A DNA stretch of 64,000 nucleotides from Saprospiraceae bacterium. GTDB taxonomy: Bacteria > Bacteroidota > Bacteroidia > Chitinophagales > Saprospiraceae. Of the stretch, positions 18,690 to 28,583 are shown piece after piece. The first letter of the stretch is position 1; the number at the start of each line of letters is the position of its first letter. The position numbers were made by a program, and so were the translations under genes. Below the pieces are notes generated by a model. That model was not told the origin of the DNA. It was given only the letters and a program-made list of their open reading frames with translations, and searched no databases. Where the stretch lies: positions 1 through 64,000 of the forward strand of contig JADJNW010000014.1 in NCBI GenBank assembly GCA_016714085.1. The letters are read 5' to 3'.

Positions 18690-21365
18690 TTAAGGCTCTT
18701 TATCTTCCAAGGTCAACTGTTCATACCAATTTAACAATTGAGCATCTTGTTCCGTTGCTTTGATCTCGTCCATTATTTTAGTGATCTTCTCTACATGATC
18801 AGTCAAAGTTTTTTTACGCGCTTCATCGGTTTCTTCTTTCGATTGCTGATAGTAATTTTTTCGCACAAGATTGAGGGCATAAGTTGCGCCAAGTCTTTGA
18901 AATTGGGATTGCTCCATATTAAGCGCAATGTTCTTTAGTTTCTCTACCGCAGCCGTTGCCGTGCTAAAATCTGTATTTACAATTAGGTTGTGGTAGCCTT
19001 CCATGAAACTTAAAGCCGCGTAGCCATCTACCTTGTCAAAATTCTTTTCAAAAAACGCCAGGTATTTCGGGTCTTTGCTTTGACCATAAATGGAACTTAC
19101 TGCTGCCAGAATATCACCATTCTCATCTTTCTCGAACTTTTGTGCGGCAACCAAGGCTGCTGCTGAATCGAGCATATTCAAAAGATAAAGCCCCGAGGCG
19201 ATTACGACCGTTGAGGAGTCTTTTTCTACTGCTTTTTGAGCTGCGGTAATTGCCTGGGGATCTTCAAATTCGATCAATTTCTCTAATGCGCTGGCGCGTA
19301 CCTGTGAGTTTGGATCGTTGGCAGCCATTTCACGCAGGGTTTTCATCACTTCCTCATCGGTGTTATTTTCGATATAATTAATCGCAACGGCACGGAACCA
19401 CCAAAGTTTGTCTTTCAATGCTTCTTTGAAAATTACTTTTGACGTGGGACTTTCGCTGTAAGCCAGGTATTGCAAGGCTTCGTAGCGATCCATAAATTTA
19501 GCTCCATTCTGATATTGAAAAATGAATTCTTCCTCAGTTTTTTCTTCCTGCTTTTCGCAAAGAAGGGTTCTATCGGCATCGAAAATGATATTTTGAGGCT
19601 TTTGAGCAGTTTCAAATGTAAAAGTTTCCTCGCGCTCCTTGATCCAAACCTCGTGGCGGGTTTTGTTGCCATCGGCAGTATAGAGATCAATTTTTGCAGG
19701 TATCTGGAAAATGGCAGGCGTACTACCTTCGGTTGGCTGGGTTTGTTTCACAGTGACACTGGCGGTTTTGGCAGCAGCATCATAGCTGTAAGCAATGTCC
19801 AAAACCGGATGCCCTTGTGAGAAATACCATTGATTGAAAAACCAATTGAGGTCTTGCCCTGTCACTTCTTCAAAAGCCAAACGTAGATTGTGCGCCTCAA
19901 TCGCTTTGTACGCATTATCTTTTAAGTATTTATTCAAAGATGCCCAAAAAGCATCGTCGCCCACATAATTTCGCAACATATGTAATACTGAACCGCCTTT
20001 ATTATAGCTATGTCCGTCAAACATATTTTCCTTGTCTTCATAAGCAAAATGAATCAAAGGGTGCGCATTTCCTTGGGCATCCGAAAAATAACCATTCCAT
20101 TCATTGAGCAAATTATAATCGGCCACATCAACGCCATATTTATATTCATTCCAAAGGTATTCGGCATAATTGGCAAAGCCTTCATTCATCGTCAAGTTTG
20201 CCCAACTTTCAGTAGTCACATAGTCTCCAAACCAATGATGGAACAATTCATGTGCTACCACATAATCGTTGCCTGCATCAATCAACTCGCGCGAAGTTCT
20301 TTGCACTTGTTCTCCAAATATAACGGCAGTCGTATTCTCCATGGCCCCAGACACATAATCTCTAACGACAACTTGTGCATATTTCTTCCAGGGATACTTC
20401 ATGCCCAGCTTAGTAGAGAAAAATTCTAGCATTTCAGGGGTATGCGCAAAGATTGCTTTGGCGTGATCCTTATATTTTGGTTCGACATAATATTCTACAG
20501 GAATATCTTGCCACTTTTCTTTTACGACAGCGTATTCGCCAATGGCGAGCATAAACAAATAGGGTGCATGCGGCTGATCCATTTTCCAATAATCGGTGCG
20601 TGTGCCATCGCTATTCTTTTTGGAAGAAGTCAATAGACCGTTGGAAAGCGTTACATACTTATCTTCCACCGTTACATAGATTTCCTGGGTACAACGCTCG
20701 TTGGGCTTGTCAATCGTAGGAAACCACTTAGAGTTGGCTTCTGTTTCTCCTTGTGTCCAGATTTGCGTTGGCTTTTCGGGGTCTTCATCGCGCGGGTCTA
20801 TAAAATACAAACCTTTATCAGAGGTAATAGCGGCGCTACCGCCAGATTCGCTGGGGCTGGCAGTATATTCCATATAGACAGAGTACTCTTCGTCTCTTTT
20901 GAAAGCGCGACCTAGATTGATTGTGATTTGATCATTTTCGTAAGTATATTTAAGTGGATCATTTTTGCCTTCAAAAGTCACTTTATGAAATTCAAACCCT
21001 TTCGCATCAAGTGTCAGCTTATCAGTAGGATAAAAAAGTGGTTTTAGCTTCAAAGTTGCCTTGCCCAATACTTTTTCGTTTGCCATATCAAAACGAATAT
21101 CGAGTTTGGTATGCAGTAAATCATTCGTACGGGTATGGCTTGCATTATAAACAGGAAGCGAATAATGTTCGTCCGCATGTTCTGTTTCTTCTTCTGTATC
21201 CAGAGGGGTAGCAGAAATTGTCAAAGTATCCAGATTTCTTTCTTCCATTTCCTCCTCTTCTGGTATTGCCACGGTGAGGTCTTCGAGTGGGGTTGTCACT
21301 TTTTGCTGCGTTTTACAGCTAATCAGTAAGGCTAACGCTATCACCAATGATAACAGGTATTTCAT
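18690..21365 (-). CDS. M1 family aminopeptidase lipoprotein
   Basis: An 891-residue zinc aminopeptidase. The N-terminus MKYLLSLVIALALLISC is a lipoprotein signal with Cys17 lipidated, placing it in the envelope. The substrate-binding GAMEN motif (about 338-342) and zinc motif HELFHHWFGDY (about 360), followed by NEGFANYAE, are intact. The last 250 residues look like HEAT-type helices. It would trim N-terminal residues from peptides for nutrition or turnover. The gene is transcribed alone, with its own terminator. Confidence 0.94.
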   Translation of the reverse strand: MKYLLSLVIALALLISCKTQQKVTTPLEDLTVAIPEEEEMEERNLDTLTISATPLDTEEETEHADEHYSLPVYNASHTRTNDLLHTKLDIRFDMANEKVLGKATLKLKPLFYPTDKLTLDAKGFEFHKVTFEGKNDPLKYTYENDQITINLGRAFKRDEEYSVYMEYTASPSESGGSAAITSDKGLYFIDPRDEDPEKPTQIWTQGETEANSKWFPTIDKPNERCTQEIYVTVEDKYVTLSNGLLTSSKKNSDGTRTDYWKMDQPHAPYLFMLAIGEYAVVKEKWQDIPVEYYVEPKYKDHAKAIFAHTPEMLEFFSTKLGMKYPWKKYAQVVVRDYVSGAMENTTAVIFGEQVQRTSRELIDAGNDYVVAHELFHHWFGDYVTTESWANLTMNEGFANYAEYLWNEYKYGVDVADYNLLNEWNGYFSDAQGNAHPLIHFAYEDKENMFDGHSYNKGGSVLHMLRNYVGDDAFWASLNKYLKDNAYKAIEAHNLRLAFEEVTGQDLNWFFNQWYFSQGHPVLDIAYSYDAAAKTASVTVKQTQPTEGSTPAIFQIPAKIDLYTADGNKTRHEVWIKEREETFTFETAQKPQNIIFDADRTLLCEKQEEKTEEEFIFQYQNGAKFMDRYEALQYLAYSESPTSKVIFKEALKDKLWWFRAVAINYIENNTDEEVMKTLREMAANDPNSQVRASALEKLIEFEDPQAITAAQKAVEKDSSTVVIASGLYLLNMLDSAAALVAAQKFEKDENGDILAAVSSIYGQSKDPKYLAFFEKNFDKVDGYAALSFMEGYHNLIVNTDFSTATAAVEKLKNIALNMEQSQFQRLGATYALNLVRKNYYQQSKEETDEARKKTLTDHVEKITKIMDEIKATEQDAQLLNWYEQLTLEDKEP

Positions 21366-21544
21366 AAATTAAATTTGTTGTTGAATTATTATAAAAGTAA
21401 AATCAGTGTATTGTTGAACGAAGGTACTGTCGTTTTGGGTATTAAGATGAAAAAAAGAAAATAATTGGCAGTTCTTGACAACCTTATACAAGCAAAGTCA
21501 AGGAAAGAAACGTCATCGCAAAAATAATATTGAAACAAGCATTA

Positions 21545-22321
21545 TTAGCTCAACGCTTCTGCTGTGACTTCATTGAGAAAGGATTCCAGATATTCGTTGA
21601 ATTGTTCAGGATGCTCCATCATCGGCGCATGACCACAGTCATCAACCAGTACAAGTTGAGAGTTTTCAATCAACTCATGAAATTTCTCTCCCACAAAAGC
21701 AGGCGTGACTTGATCTTGTTTGCCCCAAACTAGTAGGGTAGGCGCTTTGATGCGATGGAGATTGTCGCCCAAATTATGCCTTACAGCCGATTTTGAAGTA
21801 GCAACAATGCGGATGGCTTTGTTACGATCATTCACAGTATCATATACTTCATCTATCAATTCTTTGCTGGCTACAGTTGGATCAAAGAATGTCGCCTCGG
21901 TTTTTCTTTTGATAAAATCGTAGTCGCCTCGTTTTGGAAAACTTGTCCCCATTGCACTTTCGAATAATCCGGAGCTACCTGTCAGAATAATAGATTTGAT
22001 ATTATCGGGATGTGCAAGCGCATATAGCAAAGCAATATGCCCACCAAGCGAATTCCCAAGCACATGCACTTTGCCAAAGCCTTTATACGCTACCAATTCT
22101 GCAACGTGTTCTGCAAGACCCGTTACCGATAGTTGTCGGATAGGCATTTCAAGAATAGGAAGGATAGGCACAACTACGTTCAATCGCTGCGAAAAATGAG
22201 CAATAATTCCTTCAAAATTGCTTAGGGCACCAAAAAGACCGTGCAAAAGAAGAAGGGTTTCCTCTCCGCCTTAGGTCTCGATGAATTTAAATTTTCCTTC
22301 TTGCTTAATTTCGTATTTCAT
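21545..22321 (-). CDS. Alpha/beta hydrolase, in-frame TAA near the N-terminus
   Basis: An alpha/beta-hydrolase fold protein. Reading from the ATG at 22321 gives MKYEIKQEGKFKFIET, then TAA at 22271-22273 (minus strand), then GGEETLLLLHGLFGALSNFEG in the same frame. This oxyanion-loop HG motif normally lies about residue 25, so the upstream segment belongs to the gene. The nucleophile elbow is GNSLGG and the His region is DDCGHAPMMEHP. Length without the stop is 258 residues. An internal start at 22246 would delete part of the core. The TAA may be a sequencing error or a real nonsense change. The substrate is unknown. Confidence 0.8.
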
Positions 22322-22632
22322 TCAAAAAGTCGCGTTAGATTAAAATTCAAGGGGTTCTACATATTCTGTCGGGGCAAAAATAGCGTTTTTATAACTCTGT
22401 TACAATCTATCGGGTTCAATATGTAGTGTATAATATACAAAAGCTTGTCAGAAGCTGTCACTTTGTTCAATTTATTTGAGCTTATCTTTGCTTAATTCAA
22501 AAAATATCTATTGCTTTGCAGTATGTAAAAGTGATAACGCTTTTCTTACCTTTGAACTCCGGTGAGTAATATCTAATACATTTCGGGAATAACACAAAAA
22601 AATTCATATTTTTTAATTAAAAACAAACGAAC
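22322..22632. other. 311-bp gap with candidate promoters for the ompA-like gene
   Basis: No gene is visible. Two Bacteroidota -7-like boxes face the ompA-like gene: TATCTTTG at 22483-22490, with TTTG 17 nt upstream at 22462-22465, and TACCTTTG at 22547-22554, without a clear -33 box. A T/A-rich leader runs up to the ATG at 22633. Which box is used cannot be decided from sequence. Confidence 0.4.
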
Positions 22633-23400
22633 ATGCGTCAAATAATCGGTTTACTGATTTTATGTTTCGCTCTGGGTTCTTTCCAATCTTGTGTTTCTAA
22701 AAAGAAATTCGATGAGCTGACAGCGGCAAAAGAAGCTACTGACAAAGCTTTGGCTGAGACACAATCACAATTGAAGACCCTGCAAGACCAAAATGCGGAA
22801 TTGCAAGCTACGCTTGAATCTGAAAAAAATCGTCTGAACGGCGAAATCGCTTCTATCAAGAGTGACCTGAATGCTACCAAGAGCCAAATGGCTCAGGTTC
22901 AGGAAAAACTGAATATGACAGAAGCAGAATTGAAGAAAGTTAAGGATGAAATCAATGGTATTTTCGGTACGTACGCTGAAAGTGGATTGAAGATTGAAGA
23001 AAGAGATGGTAGACTGTATGTAATGACCGAAGCGGAAGCACAGTATAGAACTGGTTCTGCTAGCCTTACCAGAGCGGAAAGAGATGCGATTGCTGAATTG
23101 GCTACTACTTTGAAAAACAATCCTAAATTGCGTATCCTGATTGAAGGTCACACCGACAACAAGCAGTATGGTGCCGGAGCTGGCTACGACAACTGGAACT
23201 TGAGTGTAGATCGCGCAATGAGCGTTGCTCGTGAATTGCTCAAGAAAGGTGCAAGCCCTAATCAAGTAGCTGTAGTTGGCCGTGGTGATACAATGCCTGC
23301 TGCTGATAATGCCACTGAAGATGGACGCGCCAAGAACAGAAGAGCAATCGTTGCTCCAGATCCAAACTTGAGCGAGATATTAAAGACTGGCGGAAATTAA
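22633..23400 (+). CDS. OmpA family lipoprotein with coiled coil
   Basis: A 255-residue outer-membrane lipoprotein. The signal ends in FQSC with Cys20 lipidated. Residues 28-115 are a long alanine- and glutamate-rich coiled coil that could span the periplasm. Residues about 130-245 form an OmpA peptidoglycan-binding domain with IEGHTDNKQYG and NRRAIV. It should link the outer membrane to peptidoglycan. It is transcribed alone and closed by a strong terminator. Confidence 0.92.
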   Translation: MRQIIGLLILCFALGSFQSCVSKKKFDELTAAKEATDKALAETQSQLKTLQDQNAELQATLESEKNRLNGEIASIKSDLNATKSQMAQVQEKLNMTEAELKKVKDEINGIFGTYAESGLKIEERDGRLYVMTEAEAQYRTGSASLTRAERDAIAELATTLKNNPKLRILIEGHTDNKQYGAGAGYDNWNLSVDRAMSVARELLKKGASPNQVAVVGRGDTMPAADNATEDGRAKNRRAIVAPDPNLSEILKTGGN

Positions 23401-23434
23401 TATTTCCCTTTCAGCATTAAATATCATTAAGCGT

Positions 23435-23476
23435 AACAAGAAAGTCGGATTGATTAGTCGATCCGGCTTTCTTGTT
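23435..23476. terminator. Strong bidirectional terminator
   Basis: A 16-bp stem with one mismatch: 23435-23450 pairs with 23461-23476 (AACAAGAAAGTCGGAT against ATCCGGCTTTCTTGTT), with a 10-nt loop and T-rich flanks on both strands. It separates the plus-strand ompA-like gene from the convergent DUF4249 gene. Confidence 0.8.
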
Positions 23477-23491
23477 TTATATCTGATCTGG

Positions 23492-24352
23492 TCATTGTAT
23501 TATAGTTACTTTGCGGTCATAACTCAAGAAAGTAAAAATACCAATAGCATTCGCGGTGCCTGATACATTAGAAATAATCGGACTGGGCTGGGCAAAAGGA
23601 TTGCCATTGGATGCGCGAGCTCGAAACACACTTTCAAGATAATCAAAATAGGCTTTATCAATATGATATATAGTATTGAAGATTGTATCTCCTTTCGCAA
23701 AATCATATCCTGTCCCAAAAGCCAAGATATTATTATCAATTAACTTATCATCAGCAATAAAATCTTGTTCAGGAATACTGTCCAATCTTGCTTCATTCAA
23801 AACACGTCGGAAAAAATTTACCTGACCAGGAGGATCGGTTACATAAGTCAATACCCTTGCTAAAGTATCACCTGGTCTTTCTTTATTTTCAGGAAATTCT
23901 ATTACAATACTATCAATAGGCACAGGCGGTAGCATCCGCGTAGTTGCTTCGATGGTTCTACCATCTTTTGTAACTATTTTCAACTCAAAATCGTGTTCAT
24001 AGTCCTGTGGTACAACATTTCGAGCGACATAATTAAATACTTTCCCTGTAAAAGGATTGATAACCAATGTGTTATCGAGCTTGTAAACCGTATCGTTGAG
24101 CGTAATGCTTACCTCCGCATCATTTTCAAGTACGGCGTCCAAAAAATCTTTGCTATTAAAGCTGGGAAATGGATCAAAATATGCCGCGCTTTTTGAAAGC
24201 AAGAGTGTAAAGGTTTGCCCAGCTTCCAAATAACATTCTACCGCTGGACGCGCCTCATAATCAGGCAATTCTATTTCGATTTCTTTTTCCAAATCGCATC
24301 CGAAAATGGAAAAAATGATTAATACGGATATTATAAATGCTAATCGACTCAT
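23492..24352 (-). CDS. DUF4249 family lipoprotein
   Basis: A 286-residue lipoprotein (signal ending IFGC, Cys19). The following region ELPDYEARPAVECYLEAGQTF is typical of DUF4249, a Bacteroidota family encoded next to TonB-dependent receptors. The gene follows its receptor by 10 nt, so the two probably form an uptake pair in which this protein sits on the outer membrane as a partner or lid. The substrate is unknown. Confidence 0.85.
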   Translation of the reverse strand: MSRLAFIISVLIIFSIFGCDLEKEIEIELPDYEARPAVECYLEAGQTFTLLLSKSAAYFDPFPSFNSKDFLDAVLENDAEVSITLNDTVYKLDNTLVINPFTGKVFNYVARNVVPQDYEHDFELKIVTKDGRTIEATTRMLPPVPIDSIVIEFPENKERPGDTLARVLTYVTDPPGQVNFFRRVLNEARLDSIPEQDFIADDKLIDNNILAFGTGYDFAKGDTIFNTIYHIDKAYFDYLESVFRARASNGNPFAQPSPIISNVSGTANAIGIFTFLSYDRKVTIIQ

Positions 24353-24362
24353 ATTCTTTTAT

Positions 24363-26702
24363 TTAAAATTTAAAATTCCAGGTAATAGAAGGTAAAACCG
24401 GAAAAAGCGATACTTGCTTTGCAGCAATGCGATTGGGAATTTCAATTGCATTTCCTTGAGCATCTTTCCTGTCTTCAAATTCTGGCTCGAAATAGATAAA
24501 AAAAGTATTGCGACGATCATAAGCATTAATAACATTAAATGTTATATCACTTTCGCCCCATTTTGGAAAAAAACGCCAAACCAAACCCAGATCAAGTCGG
24601 TGATAAGGCGGCAATCTATAATTGTTTCGATCTTCATAAACAGGTACAACTGCTTCAAATTTAGCACCATATACATCTTGAAAAGTAAACCTACCAGTAG
24701 GTAACCAGCGCAAATCGCCAGAGCCAGACACGAAAGTGGCTGTTAAAGATATTCTGCGAGTCATATCATAAATCAGTACGACCGAAAGATCGTGCCGACG
24801 ATCATAAATTGGTGAAAAGTAACCTTTTTGTGCGAATTTGGCATTTTCATTTAAAGGCTGAAATTCACCGCGTTGCACCAAAGCTAAGGTGTAGCCGATC
24901 CAACCCGTAAGTTTTCCTTCTTCTTTTTCGATGCCGATTTCCATGCCGTAGGCGTCGCCCCGACCAATCGCAAATTCGTTTTCCAAATCATTATTCGCAA
25001 AAAGCTCAGCACCATCAACAAATTCTATTTGATTGGCTAAATTTTTATAATACGTTTCAAAAGTGATTAAATAGTTCTTTTTCAGAATATAGGAAAGCCC
25101 TAAGGCCACCTGGTCAGAGCGCTGCGGCTTTACTTGCTTGGTCGAAGGATACCAAATATCAGTAGGAAGTGTCACCCCAGAGTTGGCAATCAGGTGCAAA
25201 TACTGATACATCCGGGCATAACTCGCTTTCAATGACAAATACGGATTGAGCATATATCGTGCCGACAAGCGCGGCTCTATACCAATATACGTTTGCCCTT
25301 TATTATTGAATCCACTCAAGCGTAATCCACTGCTTATCTTGAATTTACTAGATAAATCAAAATCATCGGAGATATAAGCGCCCAGTTCAAGGCCCGTAAA
25401 ATCCTGACCTGAAGAGAACGAAATCGTACCGTCATCGCTGCCCGCCTTTAAGCGACCAACGGTGAAGCTGTGATGCGTGACATTGCTGCCAAAGCGAATC
25501 GTATGGCTTGTATTAGGCACATAATAAAAATCGGCTTTTAGATTTGCATCTTTAATATCTGAACCCAGACGGAAGGAAAATCCCGTGAGCGCGTTTACAA
25601 TATTATATTGATAATCAGAATAAGTAAATGTTGTATTCGCAAATAATTTTGGCGTGAATACATGATTCCAACGCACGGTGCCAGTGGCATTGCCCCAATC
25701 AAAATTAAAATCGAAAAAATCGCCTTCAAAACCAAATACATCGCGCCCAAAGTAACCACTTAAATAAAGCCGATCTTTTTCACCTAATGTAAAATTGATT
25801 TTGGTATTTAAATCATAAAAGTAATAATCAGGGATAGGATTAAAATCTTCTTTACCCTCATTTGCGCGATTGACTGCTTTTGTAAATAAATCCACATAAG
25901 TACGTCGCCCGGAAACAATAAATGAGGATTTTTCCTTTTGAATAGGGCCTTCCAGGGTAAGCCTCGAAGCGATCAAGCCAAGCCCGCCAGAACCAGAGAA
26001 TTCACGGTTATTTCCTTCTTTCAATTTTACATCGATTACCGAAGACAAACGCCCGCCGTATTGAGCCGGAAAGCCGCCTTTGTACAATTTCAAATCTTTT
26101 ACCGCATCTGTATTAAAGGTGCTGAAAAAACCGAATAAGTGATTTGCATTATAAACCGTTGCTTCGTCTAAAACAATTAAATTTTGATCAGAACCGCCCC
26201 CGCGCACGAACAAACCCGTCGTACCCTCGGAGCCAGAAGGAATACCGGGCTTTAACTGAATGACTTTGAGCACATCGCTTTCTCCAAGCACAACGGGAAT
26301 CGCTTTGGCTTGGCGAGTATTGATTTCTTCTACACTCATTTCGGTCGATTGCATTTTCTCTTGAAACGAAGATGCTTTCACGACTACCTCTTCCAACTCA
26401 ATGCCACTACCCAGTTCTACATTTAGTTTTAAATTGCCATTCAGAAAAATCTTGCGTTGTACCGTTTGAAAGCCTACATAGCTGAATTCCAGTAGAATAG
26501 AATCTTGAGCCGGTAGACTAATGGAGTAAAAGCCATACTCATTGGTCAATGTGCCAGTGCTAAGCGCTGGCGCTGCAACCGTTGCACCGATGAGTGTTTC
26601 ACCGTTATCAGCATCTGTCACGATACCGCTTACGATATATTCTTGAGAAAAAGCCGTAAAAGCCAATAAAAATAGGGCAAGTGAGAGTATAGATTGCTTC
26701 AT
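24363..26702 (-). CDS. TonB-dependent outer-membrane receptor
   Basis: A 779-residue outer-membrane receptor. The signal peptide ends about residue 19. A carboxypeptidase-regulatory-like domain (about 22-105; GETLIGATVAAPALSTGTLTNEYGFYSI) is followed by the plug (about 120-220; GEQDV-type region GESDVLKVIQLKPGIPSGSEG and FVRGGGSDQNLIVLDEA) and a beta barrel ending in an aromatic residue (WNFKF). This SusC-like layout takes up ligands too large for porins, driven by TonB. It is cotranscribed with the DUF4249 lipoprotein. The ligand cannot be read. Confidence 0.93.
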   Translation of the reverse strand: MKQSILSLALFLLAFTAFSQEYIVSGIVTDADNGETLIGATVAAPALSTGTLTNEYGFYSISLPAQDSILLEFSYVGFQTVQRKIFLNGNLKLNVELGSGIELEEVVVKASSFQEKMQSTEMSVEEINTRQAKAIPVVLGESDVLKVIQLKPGIPSGSEGTTGLFVRGGGSDQNLIVLDEATVYNANHLFGFFSTFNTDAVKDLKLYKGGFPAQYGGRLSSVIDVKLKEGNNREFSGSGGLGLIASRLTLEGPIQKEKSSFIVSGRRTYVDLFTKAVNRANEGKEDFNPIPDYYFYDLNTKINFTLGEKDRLYLSGYFGRDVFGFEGDFFDFNFDWGNATGTVRWNHVFTPKLFANTTFTYSDYQYNIVNALTGFSFRLGSDIKDANLKADFYYVPNTSHTIRFGSNVTHHSFTVGRLKAGSDDGTISFSSGQDFTGLELGAYISDDFDLSSKFKISSGLRLSGFNNKGQTYIGIEPRLSARYMLNPYLSLKASYARMYQYLHLIANSGVTLPTDIWYPSTKQVKPQRSDQVALGLSYILKKNYLITFETYYKNLANQIEFVDGAELFANNDLENEFAIGRGDAYGMEIGIEKEEGKLTGWIGYTLALVQRGEFQPLNENAKFAQKGYFSPIYDRRHDLSVVLIYDMTRRISLTATFVSGSGDLRWLPTGRFTFQDVYGAKFEAVVPVYEDRNNYRLPPYHRLDLGLVWRFFPKWGESDITFNVINAYDRRNTFFIYFEPEFEDRKDAQGNAIEIPNRIAAKQVSLFPVLPSITWNFKF

Positions 26703-26852
26703 TCGGAAAAAATATATGGTGAAAAATGTATCTTACAAAGATATTCAGCGTCAGAATAAAGAGCGACAAAACTCTACGAACAGTTTGGAAAACGTTATGT
26801 TTAACAAAATTGCTTCCACAATTGGTAGGAAGAACAAAATAAATTTACACTC

Positions 26853-28577
26853 ATGATGACAAAAACCAAATCCCCATCCATGGAAAAGCAGTGGAAATTG
26901 CTAGAAGCCGACAAAGTGCAGGTATCAGAATTGCAGGAAGCTTTGAATATCCATCCTATTTTTTGCCAAATGCTGGTGCAAAGAGGGATTACTTCTTATG
27001 ATCAAGCGAAACGGTTTTTTCGGCCGGAATTGAGTCATTTGCACGATCCTTTTTTGATGAAAGACATGGATAAAGCCATTGCTCGTCTCGAAAAAGCGAT
27101 TGAAAATAATGAAAGAATTTTGCTTTACGGGGATTATGATGTGGACGGAACGACTTCTATCGCTTTGATGTACAGCTTTTTACAAACGCGTCATCGAAAT
27201 CTGGATTACTACATTCCCAACCGTGATAAAGAAGGCTACGGTGTTTCGATAGATGGGATAGAATATGCCCAAGAAAAAGGTACGCAACTGCTCATTACGC
27301 TGGATTGCGGCATCACTGCCATCGACCAGGTAGAACGCGCCAACCAATATGGTATGGATGTGATTATTTGCGATCACCATCTTCCCGAGAAAAAATTACC
27401 AAATGCAGTGGCGATTTTAGATCCAAAGCGCTCTGATTGCGAATATCCATTTAAAGAATTGAGTGGTTGTGGAGTTGCATTCAAGCTGGCGCAAGCTTAT
27501 GTAGAAAAGCATCAATTGGATTGGCATCAATTAGAAGATTTGCTGGATTTGCTTGTGATTAGTATCGCCAGCGACATCGTGCCAATCGTAAGTGAAAACA
27601 GGACTTTAGCCTGGTTTGGTTTGCAAAAACTGAATTCGACGAAACGCCTTGGTTTGCGTGCTTTGATTGCGAAAAGTCGCCGTGAACCACCATTGACGAT
27701 CAGTGATATTGTATTTGGATTGGGTCCGATGATTAATGCAGCCGGTCGCCTGGCCGATGCAGAACAAGCGGTACGTTTGATGCTTTCTGCTGAGCCAAGT
27801 GTTGCACACGACTATGCTCGTGTGCTCGAATATCGGAATCAATTGCGCAAAGAGTTTGACCGCCGCATTGCTGCCGAAGCGAAGGAATTATTGGAAAGTG
27901 ATCCGTTTTGGCAGCAAAGAAAAAGTATTGTTCTATATCAGCCGCATTGGCATAAAGGATTGGTGGGCATTGTGGCCGCTCGAATGGTAGAAGATTATCA
28001 TCGACCTGCGATTATTCTCACGCAGTCGGAAGGAAAGATTGTAGGCTCGGCCCGCTCTATCAAAGGATTCGATATTCACCAGGCGCTTGGAATGTGCAAA
28101 GATTTGCTCATTAGTTATGGCGGACACGCCCATGCAGCAGGACTTTCGCTATACCCCGAGAACGTTATTTTTTTCCAGGAACGCTTTGAAGCAGTGGTAG
28201 ATACCGTAACAACGGATGAAATTTTCACACCCGAAATTCCCATTGCCGCTGAAATTGAACTCAAGGATATTACACAGGCCTTTTGGAATGTGCTGCGGCA
28301 ATTCGCGCCCTTTGGGCCTAGTAATCGCAACCCAAATTTTGTGGTAAAAAAAGTTAGAGATACAGGCTTTTCTAAATTATTGAGAGATAATCACTTGCGT
28401 GTCGCCATAGGGCAATCCGATTCTGACCCATATTACGGCATTGCATTTGGTCGGGGCGACGATTATGAAAAGATCAAAACTCGACACCCGTTTCATATTT
28501 GCTTTAATTTGCAAGAGAATAAATGGAACGGAAATGCTCGCCTGCAATTAGTAGTAAAAGATATAAAATTCGACTAA
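26853..28577 (+). CDS. recJ: Single-stranded-DNA exonuclease RecJ
   Basis: A 574-residue 5'-3' exonuclease of the DHH phosphoesterase family, used in recombinational and mismatch repair. Motif I GDYDVDGTTS (93-102), motif III region CDHHLPE (about 173-179) and the DHHA1 motif GGHAHAAG (about 425) are present, followed by the OB-like C-terminal domain. Length is normal. The ATG at 26853 or the one just after it could be used. Confidence 0.95.
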   Translation: MMTKTKSPSMEKQWKLLEADKVQVSELQEALNIHPIFCQMLVQRGITSYDQAKRFFRPELSHLHDPFLMKDMDKAIARLEKAIENNERILLYGDYDVDGTTSIALMYSFLQTRHRNLDYYIPNRDKEGYGVSIDGIEYAQEKGTQLLITLDCGITAIDQVERANQYGMDVIICDHHLPEKKLPNAVAILDPKRSDCEYPFKELSGCGVAFKLAQAYVEKHQLDWHQLEDLLDLLVISIASDIVPIVSENRTLAWFGLQKLNSTKRLGLRALIAKSRREPPLTISDIVFGLGPMINAAGRLADAEQAVRLMLSAEPSVAHDYARVLEYRNQLRKEFDRRIAAEAKELLESDPFWQQRKSIVLYQPHWHKGLVGIVAARMVEDYHRPAIILTQSEGKIVGSARSIKGFDIHQALGMCKDLLISYGGHAHAAGLSLYPENVIFFQERFEAVVDTVTTDEIFTPEIPIAAEIELKDITQAFWNVLRQFAPFGPSNRNPNFVVKKVRDTGFSKLLRDNHLRVAIGQSDSDPYYGIAFGRGDDYEKIKTRHPFHICFNLQENKWNGNARLQLVVKDIKFD

Positions 28578-28583
28578 AAACAC